DNA of 8,557 nt from Intrasporangium_A sp039812505 (GTDB lineage Bacteria; Actinomycetota; Actinomycetes; Actinomycetales; Dermatophilaceae): the NCBI RefSeq assembly GCF_039812505.1, contig NZ_JBDIAQ010000147.1:1-8557 (forward strand). Direction: 5' to 3'. Shown here piece after piece: positions 1 through 7,162 of the stretch (the first letter of the stretch is position 1; each line of letters starts with the position of its first letter). Under the pieces are notes generated by a model that searched no databases, was not told the DNA's origin, and saw nothing but the letters and a program-made list of their open reading frames with translations. A program made the translations under genes and the position numbers.

Positions 1-1181
1 AGCTCGCGCACCGACGACACCCCGAGCAGGGTCATCGCCACCCGTAGCTCCTCGGTGATCAGCTGCAGCACCCGAGCCACGCCGGGCTGCCCGCCCGCCA
101 TCAGCCCGTAGAGGTAGGCCCGGCCGATCAGGACGAAGTCCGCCCCGGCGCACAGCGCGATGGCCACGTCGGTGCCGGACATGATCCCCGAGTCGAGCAT
201 GATCTCCACGTCGGGTCCGACCGCCTCCCGGATGGCCGGCAGGGCGTGCAGGCTGGCCGGTGCGCGCTCGAGCTGACGACCGCCGTGGTTGGACACGACG
301 AGCCCGTCGGCGCCGGCATCGAGGCACTCGCGGGCGGCGTCGGGCCGTAGCACGCCCTTGACGAAGAGCCGGCCCGGCCACACCGTGCGCAGCCAGCGCA
401 GGTCGTCCATCGACAGGGTGGGGTCGAACATCGAGTTGACCAGCTCGGCCAGGGCGTGCGAGGTGCCGCTCAGCGAGGCGAAGGTGAGCGGGTCGGTGGT
501 CAGGAAGTCGAACCACCACGCCGGGTGGACCGACGCGTCGACGACGGCTCGCGCGGTCAGCCGCGGCGGGACCGTCATCCCGTTGCGCACGTCACGCAGC
601 CGCTGCCCGGCCACCGCGGTGTCGACGGTCACCAGCAGCGTGTCGTAGCCGCCGGCGGCGGCCCGCTCGACGAGGCGCCGGGACGCGTCCCGGTCCTTCC
701 ACAGGTAGAGCTGGAACCACCGGCGGGCATTGGGCGCGGCCGCGGCGACCTCCTCGAGCGAGCGGGTGCCCATCGTGGACAGCGTGAACGGCAGGCCGGC
801 CGCCTCGGCGGCTCGCACGCCGGCGATCTCGCCCTCGGCACGCATCATCCGGGTGAACCCGGTGGGGGCGATCCCCAGCGGGGCCGCTGCGGGGCCGCCG
901 GCGATGCTCGTGGACAGGTCGACGCTGGTCAGCCCCGGCAGCGCGGTCGGCAGCAGCTCCACCCGGTCGAACGCCTCCCGGTTGCGGCGCATCGTCAGCT
1001 CCTGGCCCGCCGCTCCGTCGACGTAGTCGAAGGCGGCGGTGGGGGTGCGCCGGCGGGCCAGCCGGCGCAGGTCCCACACGTCGGCGGCACGGGCCAGCCG
1101 GCGCGCGCGCCGGTCCAGGCTCGGCAGCTCGACCTTGACCAGCGGTCGCAGCTCGGACCACTGCGGCATCCCTCGGCGCAT
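1..1181 (-). CDS. FMN-dependent alpha-hydroxy-acid dehydrogenase/oxidase (LldD/glycolate oxidase family), 3' end cut by window edge
   Basis: The protein is predicted to oxidise an L-2-hydroxy acid (lactate, glycolate, mandelate or similar) to the 2-keto acid using bound FMN. 393 residues are visible and no stop is reached. The family is usually about 380-410 residues, so only a short C-terminal tail is missing. The whole span reads as one TIM barrel. Visible motifs are FDYVDGAAG (51-59, early FMN-site tyrosine Y53), PLGIAPTGF (101-109), QLYLWKD (157-163, tyrosine Y159), VTVDTAVAGQR (184-194), FVKGVL (273-278, lysine K275) and the family signature SNHGGRQLE (297-305, catalytic H299 and R302). 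FMN-phosphate-binding segments follow as LDSGIMSGTD and IGRAYLYG. I chose the ATG at 1181 because AGGAGG sits 8 nt upstream; an in-frame ATG at 1169 lacks such a site. It follows the transporter gene by 47 nt, so the two are probably co-transcribed. The true substrate cannot be read from sequence; a mycofactocin-type MftD relative is a less likely alternative. Confidence 0.9.
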   Translation of the reverse strand, partial: MRRGMPQWSELRPLVKVELPSLDRRARRLARAADVWDLRRLARRRTPTAAFDYVDGAAGQELTMRRNREAFDRVELLPTALPGLTSVDLSTSIAGGPAAAPLGIAPTGFTRMMRAEGEIAGVRAAEAAGLPFTLSTMGTRSLEEVAAAAPNARRWFQLYLWKDRDASRRLVERAAAGGYDTLLVTVDTAVAGQRLRDVRNGMTVPPRLTARAVVDASVHPAWWFDFLTTDPLTFASLSGTSHALAELVNSMFDPTLSMDDLRWLRTVWPGRLFVKGVLRPDAARECLDAGADGLVVSNHGGRQLERAPASLHALPAIREAVGPDVEIMLDSGIMSGTDVAIALCAGADFVLIGRAYLYGLMAGGQPGVARVLQLITEELRVAMTLLGVSSVRE

Positions 1182-1228
1182 GTTCGGCGCCTCCTCCCTC
1201 GTCGTGCCACTCGTGGCAACCGTCCCGG

Positions 1229-2578
1229 TCACTGGGCCACCTCCGCGGCGGGCGCCGCGCCCCAGCGTTGCGCGGTCAGCACGGCCCCGGCCGACAGCAG
1301 ACAGCAGACCGCCAGGTACCCGGCGGCGAGGTAGATCTGCCCTCCGGCGGCCTGGATCAGCGCCAGGGCGATCAGCGGCGTGAGGCCGGCGACGAGCGCC
1401 CCGTTGAGCTCGCGGGCGACCGCGATGCCGCTGAACCTGGCCTTGGTCGGGAACAGCTCGACCAGGAACGCGCCCTGGGAGCCGGAGGTGCACGCGATGA
1501 CGGCGGCATACCCGATCGCGATGGCGATCGTGGCGTTCACGACGCTGCCGCTGCGTAGTGCCATGAACAGCGGGTAGGCGAAGACGGCGCCGGCGAGGCT
1601 GCCCGCGGCCAGCACCCGACCGGCACCGAAGCGGTCCGAGGCCATGCCGCCGAGCGGAGTGGTCACGACGCCGAAGATCGAGCCGATGGTGACGGCGAGC
1701 AGCGCGGCCGGCCGCGACATGCCGACGGAGTCGCTCGTCATGAAGGCGATCGCGAACGCGGCCATGATGTAGTTCAGCGCGTTGTGCCCCGTGATGGACA
1801 GGAAGCCGAGCAGCACGTGGCGGCTGCTGGTGCGGAACAGCTCGACCAGGGGCAGCTTCTCGCGCTCGGCCCGCTCGGCGGCCCGCTCCGCCGCGCGGCG
1901 GTACTCGGGGGTCTCGTTCAGCCGGTTGCGGATGTAGAGGGCCACCAGGAAGAGGGCGGCCGAGACCAGGAAGGGCAGGCGCCAGGCCCACGACAGCAGC
2001 GCGCCCTCGGGCAGGCTCGCCGCGGCGAAGAAGGCTCCGGTGGCCAGCACGATGCCGGCCGGCGGCGCGGAGAGCACCAGCGAAGTGAAGAAGCCGCGGC
2101 GCGCGGGTGGCGCGTACTCCGCGACGAGGGTCATCGCCCCGGCCAGCTCGGCGCCCGCGCCGAAGCCCTGCACGCAGCGGAACAGCACGAGCAGGATCGC
2201 CGCCCACACGCCGATGGTCGACGCCGTCGGCAGCAGCCCTATCGCGACGGTCGCACCGCCCATGAGCACGATCGAGAGGATCATCGCCGGCTTGCGGCCG
2301 AACCGGTCGCCGATGTGGCCGATGACCACCCCGCCGAGGGGCCGCACGACGAACCCGACGGCGAAGGTCGCGAACGCGGCCAGCGCAGCGGCCGAGGAGA
2401 CCACGTCGGGGAAGAACAGCGGCCCGATCACGACTCCCGCGGCGGCACCGTACAGGGCGTAGTCGTACCACTCGATGACGGTGCCCACGACGGCGGCCAC
2501 GACCGCGCGGCCCAGTCCGGTCGAGCCGGCCTCGGCCTGCGTGGTCGGCGGCGGGTCGGAACCGGCTGTCGTGCTCAA
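1229..2578 (-). CDS. MFS transporter of the metabolite:H+ symporter (MHS) family
   Basis: This is an inner-membrane, proton-coupled importer of small organic acids or related metabolites, 449 residues long with about 12 hydrophobic segments. Near the N terminus it carries GTVIEWYDYALYG (32-44), typical of the MHS/ShiA/ProP-like branch. The MFS A-motif GHIGDRFGRKP (87-97) lies in the loop after TM2, and its weaker echo GGMASDRFGAGR (310-321) lies in the second half. RCVQGFGAGAE (134-144), WRLPFLVS (199-206) and NETPEY (221-226) are further MHS hallmarks. A charged loop (226-245) separates the two halves. The frame stays open upstream to 2707, but those 43 codons are Arg/Pro-rich and unlike any MFS N terminus. 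I place the start at TTG 2578 because GAGGAG lies 6 nt upstream. The downstream oxidase gene suggests that the cargo is that enzyme's hydroxy-acid substrate; this is inference. Confidence 0.9.
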   Translation of the reverse strand: MSTTAGSDPPPTTQAEAGSTGLGRAVVAAVVGTVIEWYDYALYGAAAGVVIGPLFFPDVVSSAAALAAFATFAVGFVVRPLGGVVIGHIGDRFGRKPAMILSIVLMGGATVAIGLLPTASTIGVWAAILLVLFRCVQGFGAGAELAGAMTLVAEYAPPARRGFFTSLVLSAPPAGIVLATGAFFAAASLPEGALLSWAWRLPFLVSAALFLVALYIRNRLNETPEYRRAAERAAERAEREKLPLVELFRTSSRHVLLGFLSITGHNALNYIMAAFAIAFMTSDSVGMSRPAALLAVTIGSIFGVVTTPLGGMASDRFGAGRVLAAGSLAGAVFAYPLFMALRSGSVVNATIAIAIGYAAVIACTSGSQGAFLVELFPTKARFSGIAVARELNGALVAGLTPLIALALIQAAGGQIYLAAGYLAVCCLLSAGAVLTAQRWGAAPAAEVAQ

Positions 2579-2770
2579 GACGGTCTCCTCGGGTGGCGTG
2601 GGGAGGACATTCCGAACATGTCTACCGCTTGGGTCCGACAGGCGCCAGAGCGTATGCCGCCCAGCCCGCAGGTCGCGCGCGGTCACTCTGCGCGTGGCGC
2701 AGGCCACTGCGGGAAGCGGCTCCGGGCGGGCCCGTGCCGATGCCGATGCCGGTGATGCGGACGTGCCGGA
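2579..2770. other. Intergenic region between cobQ and the transporter gene
   Basis: This 192-nt stretch holds no convincing gene. It should contain the promoter for the transporter/oxidase pair, read leftward. On the minus strand TACGCT (2654-2649) fits a loose actinobacterial -10 (TAnnnT) about 70 nt before the TTG, but I see no matching -35. An imperfect dyad with ACAT/ATGT arms (2607-2621) lies about 30 nt before the TTG and could be an operator; it is short. Just after the cobQ stop there is a small run of repeated GCCGAT units (2737-2750). I see no strong intrinsic terminator for cobQ. Confidence 0.4.
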
Positions 2771-4315
2771 TCACGAGGTGCGCTCCGCGTGGCTGACCCG
2801 GGTCAGGGCCAGCAGCGCGTCGATGTCGACGTGCTCCTCCAGAGCGTCGGCGAGCACGTCGAGCATGTGCTCGCGCCGCGCGGCGAACCCGGCGGCCTGC
2901 GGGTCCGGCCGCCAGCCCGAGCCGGCCGCCCGGGCGATCCCGGCCAGCCAGGCGCGGCGGAACCCGTCGTTCTCGAAGGCGCCGTGCCACATGGTGCCCC
3001 AGACCTGGCCGACCTGCCAGCCGTCGAGGAAGGGGACCGGGCCGGGGGATGCCCCGTCGACGGAGGTTGAGGCCACGCCGGGATGGCCGGTTGCGCAGCC
3101 GGCCGCGCCGACGAGCCGGGCCCGTCCGTGGTGGATCTCGTAGGCCTGCACGCGGTGACCCTGCCAGGACCCCTGCGGTCGGCCGAGGGTCTTGGCCGCG
3201 GCGAACTCGACCCGGACCGGCAGCAGCCCGAGCCCCGGCACGAGGCCCGCCCCCGTCTCGAGGTCGTCGGCGATCTGCGTCGCGAGCATCTGGTAGCCCC
3301 CGCAGATCCCCAGCACCGGGCGCCCCTGCTCGGCGCGGGCGAGCACCACCTCGGCCAGCCCGCGCGCCCGGAGCCAGGCGAGGTCGGTGACGGTCGCCCG
3401 GGACCCCGGCAGGACGACCAGGTCGGCGAGCTCGAGCGCCGCCGGGTCGACGGTGACCAGCACGTCGACCCCGGGTTCGGCGGCGATCGCGTCCACGTCC
3501 GTGGCGTTGGAGATCCGGGGCGACCGGACCACCGCCACGGTGAGCCGGTCGGCGCGGGTGCGCGCGGCCGCGGCCCCGGCGCGCCACGGGCCCACGCCGA
3601 GCGTGTCCTCGCTGTCGAGCCACACGTCGAGCAGCCACGGGACCACGCCGTGGCAGGGCATCCCGGTGCGTGCGCTGATCTCGTCCAGGCCGGGGCGCAG
3701 CAGGTCGGGGTCGCCGCGGAACTTGTTGACGACGAAGCCTTTCAGCAGCGCGCGGTCCTCCCGGTCCAGCAGCGCCCAGGTGCCGTACAGCGCGGCCAGC
3801 ACGCCGCCCCGGTCGATGTCCCCGACCACGACGACCGGCAGGCCGAAGCGTCGCGCCAACCCCAGGTTCACGTAGTCGCCCTGCCGCAGGTTGATCTCGG
3901 CCGGCGATCCGGCGCCCTCGCACACCACCAGGTCGTAGGCCTCGGCCAGCTCGGTGTATGCCGCGAAGGCGGCTTGCGCCAGGTGGGCCCGCCCGGCGGC
4001 ATACTCGCCCGCCTCGAGCACCCCGTCCGGACGGCCCCGCACGACCACGAATGACCGGCGGTCGCTGCCGGGCTTGAGCAGGACCGGGTTCATCGCCGTC
4101 GTGGCGGTCACCCCGGCTGCCTGCGCCTGCAGGTACTGCGCCCGCCCGATCTCGCCGCCGTCGGCGCACACCATCGAGTTGTTCGACATGTTCTGCGCCT
4201 TGAACGGGGCCACCCGCAGCCCGCGGCGGGCCAACGCCCGGCAGAGCCCGGCGACGATCACGGACTTGCCGGCGTCCGAGGACGTGCCGGCCACGAGGAT
4301 CCCGGATGCGGCCAC
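2771..4315 (-). CDS. cobQ: Cobyric acid synthase (adenosylcobyric acid synthase, glutamine-hydrolysing)
   Basis: This cytoplasmic amidotransferase of cobalamin biosynthesis uses ATP and glutamine to amidate the b, d, e and g carboxyls of adenosylcobyrinic acid a,c-diamide. The 514 residues match the family's usual length of about 490-510. The N-terminal synthetase domain has the P-loop GTSSDAGKS (10-18), FKAQNMSNNSMV (38-49), EGAGSPAEINL (133-143) and GDIDRGGV (165-172). The C-terminal class I glutaminase domain has LPGSRATVTDL (302-312), the nucleophile elbow GICGGYQML (336-344; Cys338), YEIHHG (392-397) and GTMWHGAFEND (440-450; catalytic His444). The frame is open up to a GTG at 4411, but that extension is Pro/Gly/Ala-rich. 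GTG 4315, with AGGA 7 nt upstream, puts the P-loop where the family has it. It lies 121 nt after ureC on the same strand and may be co-transcribed with the urease genes. No other cobalamin gene and no cobalamin riboswitch is visible. Confidence 0.95.
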   Translation of the reverse strand: MAASGILVAGTSSDAGKSVIVAGLCRALARRGLRVAPFKAQNMSNNSMVCADGGEIGRAQYLQAQAAGVTATTAMNPVLLKPGSDRRSFVVVRGRPDGVLEAGEYAAGRAHLAQAAFAAYTELAEAYDLVVCEGAGSPAEINLRQGDYVNLGLARRFGLPVVVVGDIDRGGVLAALYGTWALLDREDRALLKGFVVNKFRGDPDLLRPGLDEISARTGMPCHGVVPWLLDVWLDSEDTLGVGPWRAGAAAARTRADRLTVAVVRSPRISNATDVDAIAAEPGVDVLVTVDPAALELADLVVLPGSRATVTDLAWLRARGLAEVVLARAEQGRPVLGICGGYQMLATQIADDLETGAGLVPGLGLLPVRVEFAAAKTLGRPQGSWQGHRVQAYEIHHGRARLVGAAGCATGHPGVASTSVDGASPGPVPFLDGWQVGQVWGTMWHGAFENDGFRRAWLAGIARAAGSGWRPDPQAAGFAARREHMLDVLADALEEHVDIDALLALTRVSHAERTS

Positions 4316-4362
4316 CGCGCCATCCTGCCCGGCCCGCGCCGGAGGGGGCCACGCGCCACCGT

Positions 4363-4384
4363 GGTCACCGGCCGGGGCGTGACC
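4363..4384. repeat. Inverted repeat between ureC and cobQ
   Basis: GGTCAC (4363-4368) and GTGACC (4379-4384) are perfect 6-bp arms around a GC-rich 10-nt centre that is itself partly self-complementary. It sits 48 nt before the chosen cobQ start. It could be a transcript hairpin that tunes read-through from ureC, or a protein-binding dyad. There is no T-tract, so it is not a standard terminator. In DNA this GC-rich such a repeat may also be chance. Confidence 0.3.
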
Positions 4385-4436
4385 CGGAGGGGCGCCCGCG
4401 GACTCGACCACCCGGACGGCCGCTCGCGGATCCTGG

Positions 4437-6101
4437 TCAGAGGAAGTAGAGCCGGGAGAGCGGCACGCTCGAGGCCGGCTCGCACCATACCCGCTCGCCC
4501 TCCAGCCGCGTGGTGCCGTCGGGGGCGACCTCCACGTGGGCGGCCGGCCTGGTGCGGTTCATCGCCGCGAGGGTCAGCCCGCGGGTGCCGCGGACGGCCA
4601 CGCGGCGCCGGCGCGTCGGGAGGGCGTCGGCGCCCGCGTCGCGGGTCGAGCCGGCCACGAAGGCGACCGCGAGCTCGGCGGGGGCCAGGCCGTGCCCGCC
4701 GAACTGCGGGCCGAGCACCAGCGGCTGCGCCCGGTCGATGGCCGCGTTGGGGTCGCCGGTGACGCCCCAGGCGGGGAAGCCGGCCTTGAGCACGAGCTGC
4801 GGGGCGGCCCCGAACCAGGCCGGCTGCCACAGCACCAGATCGGCGAGCCTGCCCACCTGCAGGCTGCCGACCTCGTGCGAGAGCCCGTGCGCCACGGCCG
4901 GGTTGATCGTCAGCTTGGCCAGGTAGCGCAGCACCCGCTCGTTGTCGTGCGGCGTCTCCGCTCCCCGGGCCCGCTTCATCAGCCCGGCCAGCGCGAAGGT
5001 GCGCCGCACCGTCTCGCCGGCCCGGCCCATGCCCTGTGCGTCGGAGGAGGTGATCGGGATGACGCCCAGGTCGTGCAGCACGTTCTCCGCGCCCATCGTG
5101 CGGGCCCGGATCCGGTCCCGGGTGATGGCGATGTCGGACGGCACGTCGGGGGACAGGCCGTGCACGTCCATGATCATGCCGAAGTGCTCCTCGACCGCGT
5201 CGCGGCCGAAGGGCAGGGTCGGGTTGGTCGAGGAGCCGATGACGTTGGGCACGCCGGCCAGGCTGAGCACGTCCGGGGTGTGGCCGCCGCCGCAGCCCTC
5301 GACGTGGAACGCGTGCACGGTCCGCCCGTCGAGCACGGCGAGGGTGTCGGCCACGCAGAGGCTCTCGTTGAGCCCGTCGGTGTGCACCGCCACCTGCACG
5401 TCGTGCTCCTCGGCAACCCGCAGCGCGGTGTCCAGCGCCCGGGCGTGCGCGCCGATGTCCTCGTGCACCTTGAAGCCGCACGCGCCGCCCTCGACGAGCG
5501 CCTCGACCAGCGGCGCCGGGTGCGAGGAGGACCCACGGGCGAGGAAGCCGATGTTGACCGGCCACGCGTCGAACGCGCCGAACGCGGTGTGCAGCGCCCA
5601 CGGGGAGTTGACCCCGACTCCCCAGACCGGCCCGAACTCCTGGCCGATGATGGTGGTGACGCCCGAGGCCAGCGAGGCCTCCATGACCCGCGGGCTGAGC
5701 AGGTGCACGTGCGTGTCGATCGCCCCGGGCGTGGCGATCAGCCCCTCGCCGCTGACGATGGTGGTGCCGGTCCCGACGACCACCTCCACCCCGTCGAGGG
5801 TGTGCGGGTTGCCGGCCCGCCCGATCGCGCTGATCCGCCCGGCCCGGATCCCGATCGAGGTCTTGCGCACCCCGAGCACGGGGTCGAGCACCAGCGCGTT
5901 GGTGACCACGACGTCGCAGGTCTCGCGCACCGAGGCCGCCTGCAGGTGCATCCCGTCGCGGGCGGTGCGCGCGAACCCGGTCAGCAGCTCGTCGCCGGGC
6001 TGCTGCGAGTCGTGCTCGACCTGCACGACCAGGCCGGTGTCGCCCAGGGCGACCCGGTCACCGGTGGTCGGCCCGTATGCCGCATGGCTGCGGTGCGTCA
6101 T
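4437..6101 (-). CDS. ureC: Urease alpha subunit (divergent, actinobacterial type)
   Basis: This is the catalytic subunit of nickel urease, which hydrolyses urea to ammonia and carbamate in the cytoplasm. The 554 residues compare with about 567-570 in canonical UreC. Numbers run 6 below Klebsiella UreC through most of the catalytic region and 3 below at the first histidines. All metal ligands are present: H131 and H133 (DTHVHL), the carbamylated lysine K211 and H213 (GFKVHED), H240 (VHTDGLNES), H266 (FHVEGCGGGH) and D354 (TSSDAQGMGR). The flap histidine H314 and arginine R330 are also kept. Differences are: MDVHGL (311-316) replaces the usual MVCHHL, so the flap cysteine is Val313; the pocket alanine of SSDSQAMGR is Gly357; and GQEFGPVWGVGVNSPW (153-168) replaces the usual glycine/threonine-rich loop. 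The C terminus SRLYFL is urease-like. The ATG overlaps the ureAB stop as ATGA, implying coupled translation. Urease ancestry is certain; activity on urea is likely but unproven. Confidence 0.93.
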   Translation of the reverse strand: MTHRSHAAYGPTTGDRVALGDTGLVVQVEHDSQQPGDELLTGFARTARDGMHLQAASVRETCDVVVTNALVLDPVLGVRKTSIGIRAGRISAIGRAGNPHTLDGVEVVVGTGTTIVSGEGLIATPGAIDTHVHLLSPRVMEASLASGVTTIIGQEFGPVWGVGVNSPWALHTAFGAFDAWPVNIGFLARGSSSHPAPLVEALVEGGACGFKVHEDIGAHARALDTALRVAEEHDVQVAVHTDGLNESLCVADTLAVLDGRTVHAFHVEGCGGGHTPDVLSLAGVPNVIGSSTNPTLPFGRDAVEEHFGMIMDVHGLSPDVPSDIAITRDRIRARTMGAENVLHDLGVIPITSSDAQGMGRAGETVRRTFALAGLMKRARGAETPHDNERVLRYLAKLTINPAVAHGLSHEVGSLQVGRLADLVLWQPAWFGAAPQLVLKAGFPAWGVTGDPNAAIDRAQPLVLGPQFGGHGLAPAELAVAFVAGSTRDAGADALPTRRRRVAVRGTRGLTLAAMNRTRPAAHVEVAPDGTTRLEGERVWCEPASSVPLSRLYFL

Positions 6102-6889
6102 CGCGGCTCACCTGGCGAGCGGGGTGGGGTCGGCTCAACCGTCTCGTTCGGGTGACCCGCCGCGCCCGCCCGGCCCGGCGTCTCCGGCTCGCCGTGGTCG
6201 TCCGCCGCGTCGGCGCCCAGGTAGCCGCAGGCCCGGGCCCGGGCCAGCCCCGCCTGCCTGGCCCCGGGGGCGTCGAGCGGGCCGTCGACCAGGCCCGCGA
6301 ACCCGACCATGACCCGCTCCCCGCCGAACGGCACCAGCGGGACCGTGACCGGCACGCCGGGGTCGAAGCGCTGCACCGTGCCGGCCGGTACGGCCAGGTG
6401 GCGCCCCCACGCGGCGGCGCGGTCGAAGCGCAGCCGCGGGTTGACCTCGAAGAAGTGGAAGTGCGAGCTGACGCTGATCGGGACCGGCGACTCGTTCACG
6501 ACGACCACCTGCACGACCTCGGCCGGTGGCCGAGGCGGGGCCGGTGCCTCCTCGACGTGGCCGGGCGCCAGCGCCGACTCCGAAGGCGGGCCGAACGGCT
6601 CGGGCACGATGGCCAGCCGGGTTCCGTCCGCGAAGCCGGCCTCCACCTCGACCTGGCGCACCACGTCGGCGACGCCGGGCAGGACGTCGGCCTCGCCCAG
6701 CACCGCGCCGCCGGCCGCGACCGCGTCCGCGAGGCGGGCCCCGTCGCGGGCCGCCTCGCACACCGTGTCGGCCACGAGCGCGACGGCCTCGGGGACGTTC
6801 AGCCGCAGCCCGCGGGCACGGCGGGACCGGGCGAGCTCGGCGGCGGTGAACAGCACGAGCCGGTCGCGTTCCTGCGGGGTCAGGTGCAT
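6098..6889 (-). CDS. ureAB: Fused urease gamma-beta subunit
   Basis: Gamma and beta urease subunits are joined in one 263-residue chain that assembles with UreC. Residues 1-100 are the gamma domain: MHLTPQERDRLVLFTAAELA, then LNVPEAVALVAD (30-41), EAARDG (45-50) and VEVEAGFADGTRLAIV (80-95). A Pro/Glu/Ala-rich linker spans about 101-122. The beta domain runs from about 123 to 226, with NESPVPISVSSHFHFFEVNP (132-151), FDRAAAWG (155-162), VPAGTVQRFDPG (167-178) and GFAGLVDGPL (196-205). The last 37 or so residues are a low-complexity Pro/Gly/Glu tail. The ATG at 6889 has GGAGG 5 nt upstream. The frame runs open far beyond it, to 8005, but that part is antisense to the protease gene. The 3' end overlaps ureC by 4 nt. 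Such fusions are known in some bacterial urease lineages; here the notable point is the lack of nearby ureD/E/F/G. Confidence 0.93.
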   Translation of the reverse strand: MHLTPQERDRLVLFTAAELARSRRARGLRLNVPEAVALVADTVCEAARDGARLADAVAAGGAVLGEADVLPGVADVVRQVEVEAGFADGTRLAIVPEPFGPPSESALAPGHVEEAPAPPRPPAEVVQVVVVNESPVPISVSSHFHFFEVNPRLRFDRAAAWGRHLAVPAGTVQRFDPGVPVTVPLVPFGGERVMVGFAGLVDGPLDAPGARQAGLARARACGYLGADAADDHGEPETPGRAGAAGHPNETVEPTPPRSPGEPR

Positions 6890-7162
6890 GCGCTCCTCCC
6901 GGGTCGGCACACGATGCGGGTCGTCGTAGCGAACCACGCGGGTGCCCGTTGCGGCAATCGGCCCGTCGCGCGCCGGCGCCCGGCCGGGTCGCGAAGGGAG
7001 AAGACGGCGCCGGTCGTGCCCTGCTGTGCTCGGTCGCACCGCGCCGGAAAAGGCGGCGCGCATCTGACGGTTCGCCGCACGCGGGGGCGCTGAGCGGCAT
7101 ACCCTTGTCTGTTGTGGAGCCGGGTGCTCCTCGGATGTCTGCCTCTGCAAGGGAGAGCCGCC
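6890..7162. other. Divergent intergenic region between ureAB and the metalloprotease gene
   Basis: This 273-nt stretch separates two divergent genes and must carry promoters for both. I find no gene in it. It contains a perfect CCCGGCCGGG palindrome (6979-6988), a 7-bp hairpin (7040-7060) and one copy of the GCGGCATAC word (7094-7102). On the plus strand TACCCT (7100-7105) fits a loose TAnnnT -10, which would give a leader of roughly 50 nt before the protease ATG; no clear -35 accompanies it. No convincing -10/-35 pair is seen for ureAB. Confidence 0.4.
7040..7060. repeat. Perfect 7-bp hairpin in the divergent intergenic region
   Basis: CGCGCCG (7040-7046) pairs with CGGCGCG (7054-7060) across a purine-rich 7-nt loop (GAAAAGG). 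There is no T-tract on either side, so a regulatory or structural role is more plausible than termination. It lies about 100 nt before the protease start and 150 nt before ureAB. The AAAA loop stands out in this GC-rich DNA. Confidence 0.3.

Noticed and set aside
456..1334. Plus-strand open frame of 292 codons opposite the oxidase gene.
   Set aside because: It is a low-complexity shadow of the FMN oxidase, whose motifs run continuously on the minus strand.
2579..2707. Possible 43-residue N-terminal extension of the transporter.
   Set aside because: It is Arg/Pro-rich and unlike MFS N termini; TTG at 2578 has a well-spaced GAGGAG.
2700..2720. GCCACTGCGGGAAGCGG resembles part of a cobalamin riboswitch, next to cobQ.
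   Set aside because: It is on the plus strand, downstream of cobQ and pointing away from it, and the other conserved riboswitch segments are missing.
4316..4411. Possible 32-residue N-terminal extension of CobQ from GTG 4411.
   Set aside because: It is Pro/Gly/Ala-rich with no suitably spaced ribosome site, and CobQ proteins normally begin a few residues before the P-loop.
4536..6155. Long plus-strand open frame of 539 codons opposite ureC.
   Set aside because: Composition is Gly/Arg/Ala/His-rich with no recognisable motif; it is a GC-skew shadow of ureC.
6979..6988. CCCGGCCGGG palindrome as an operator.
   Set aside because: Short GC palindromes are expected by chance at this base composition; there is no second copy or positional support.
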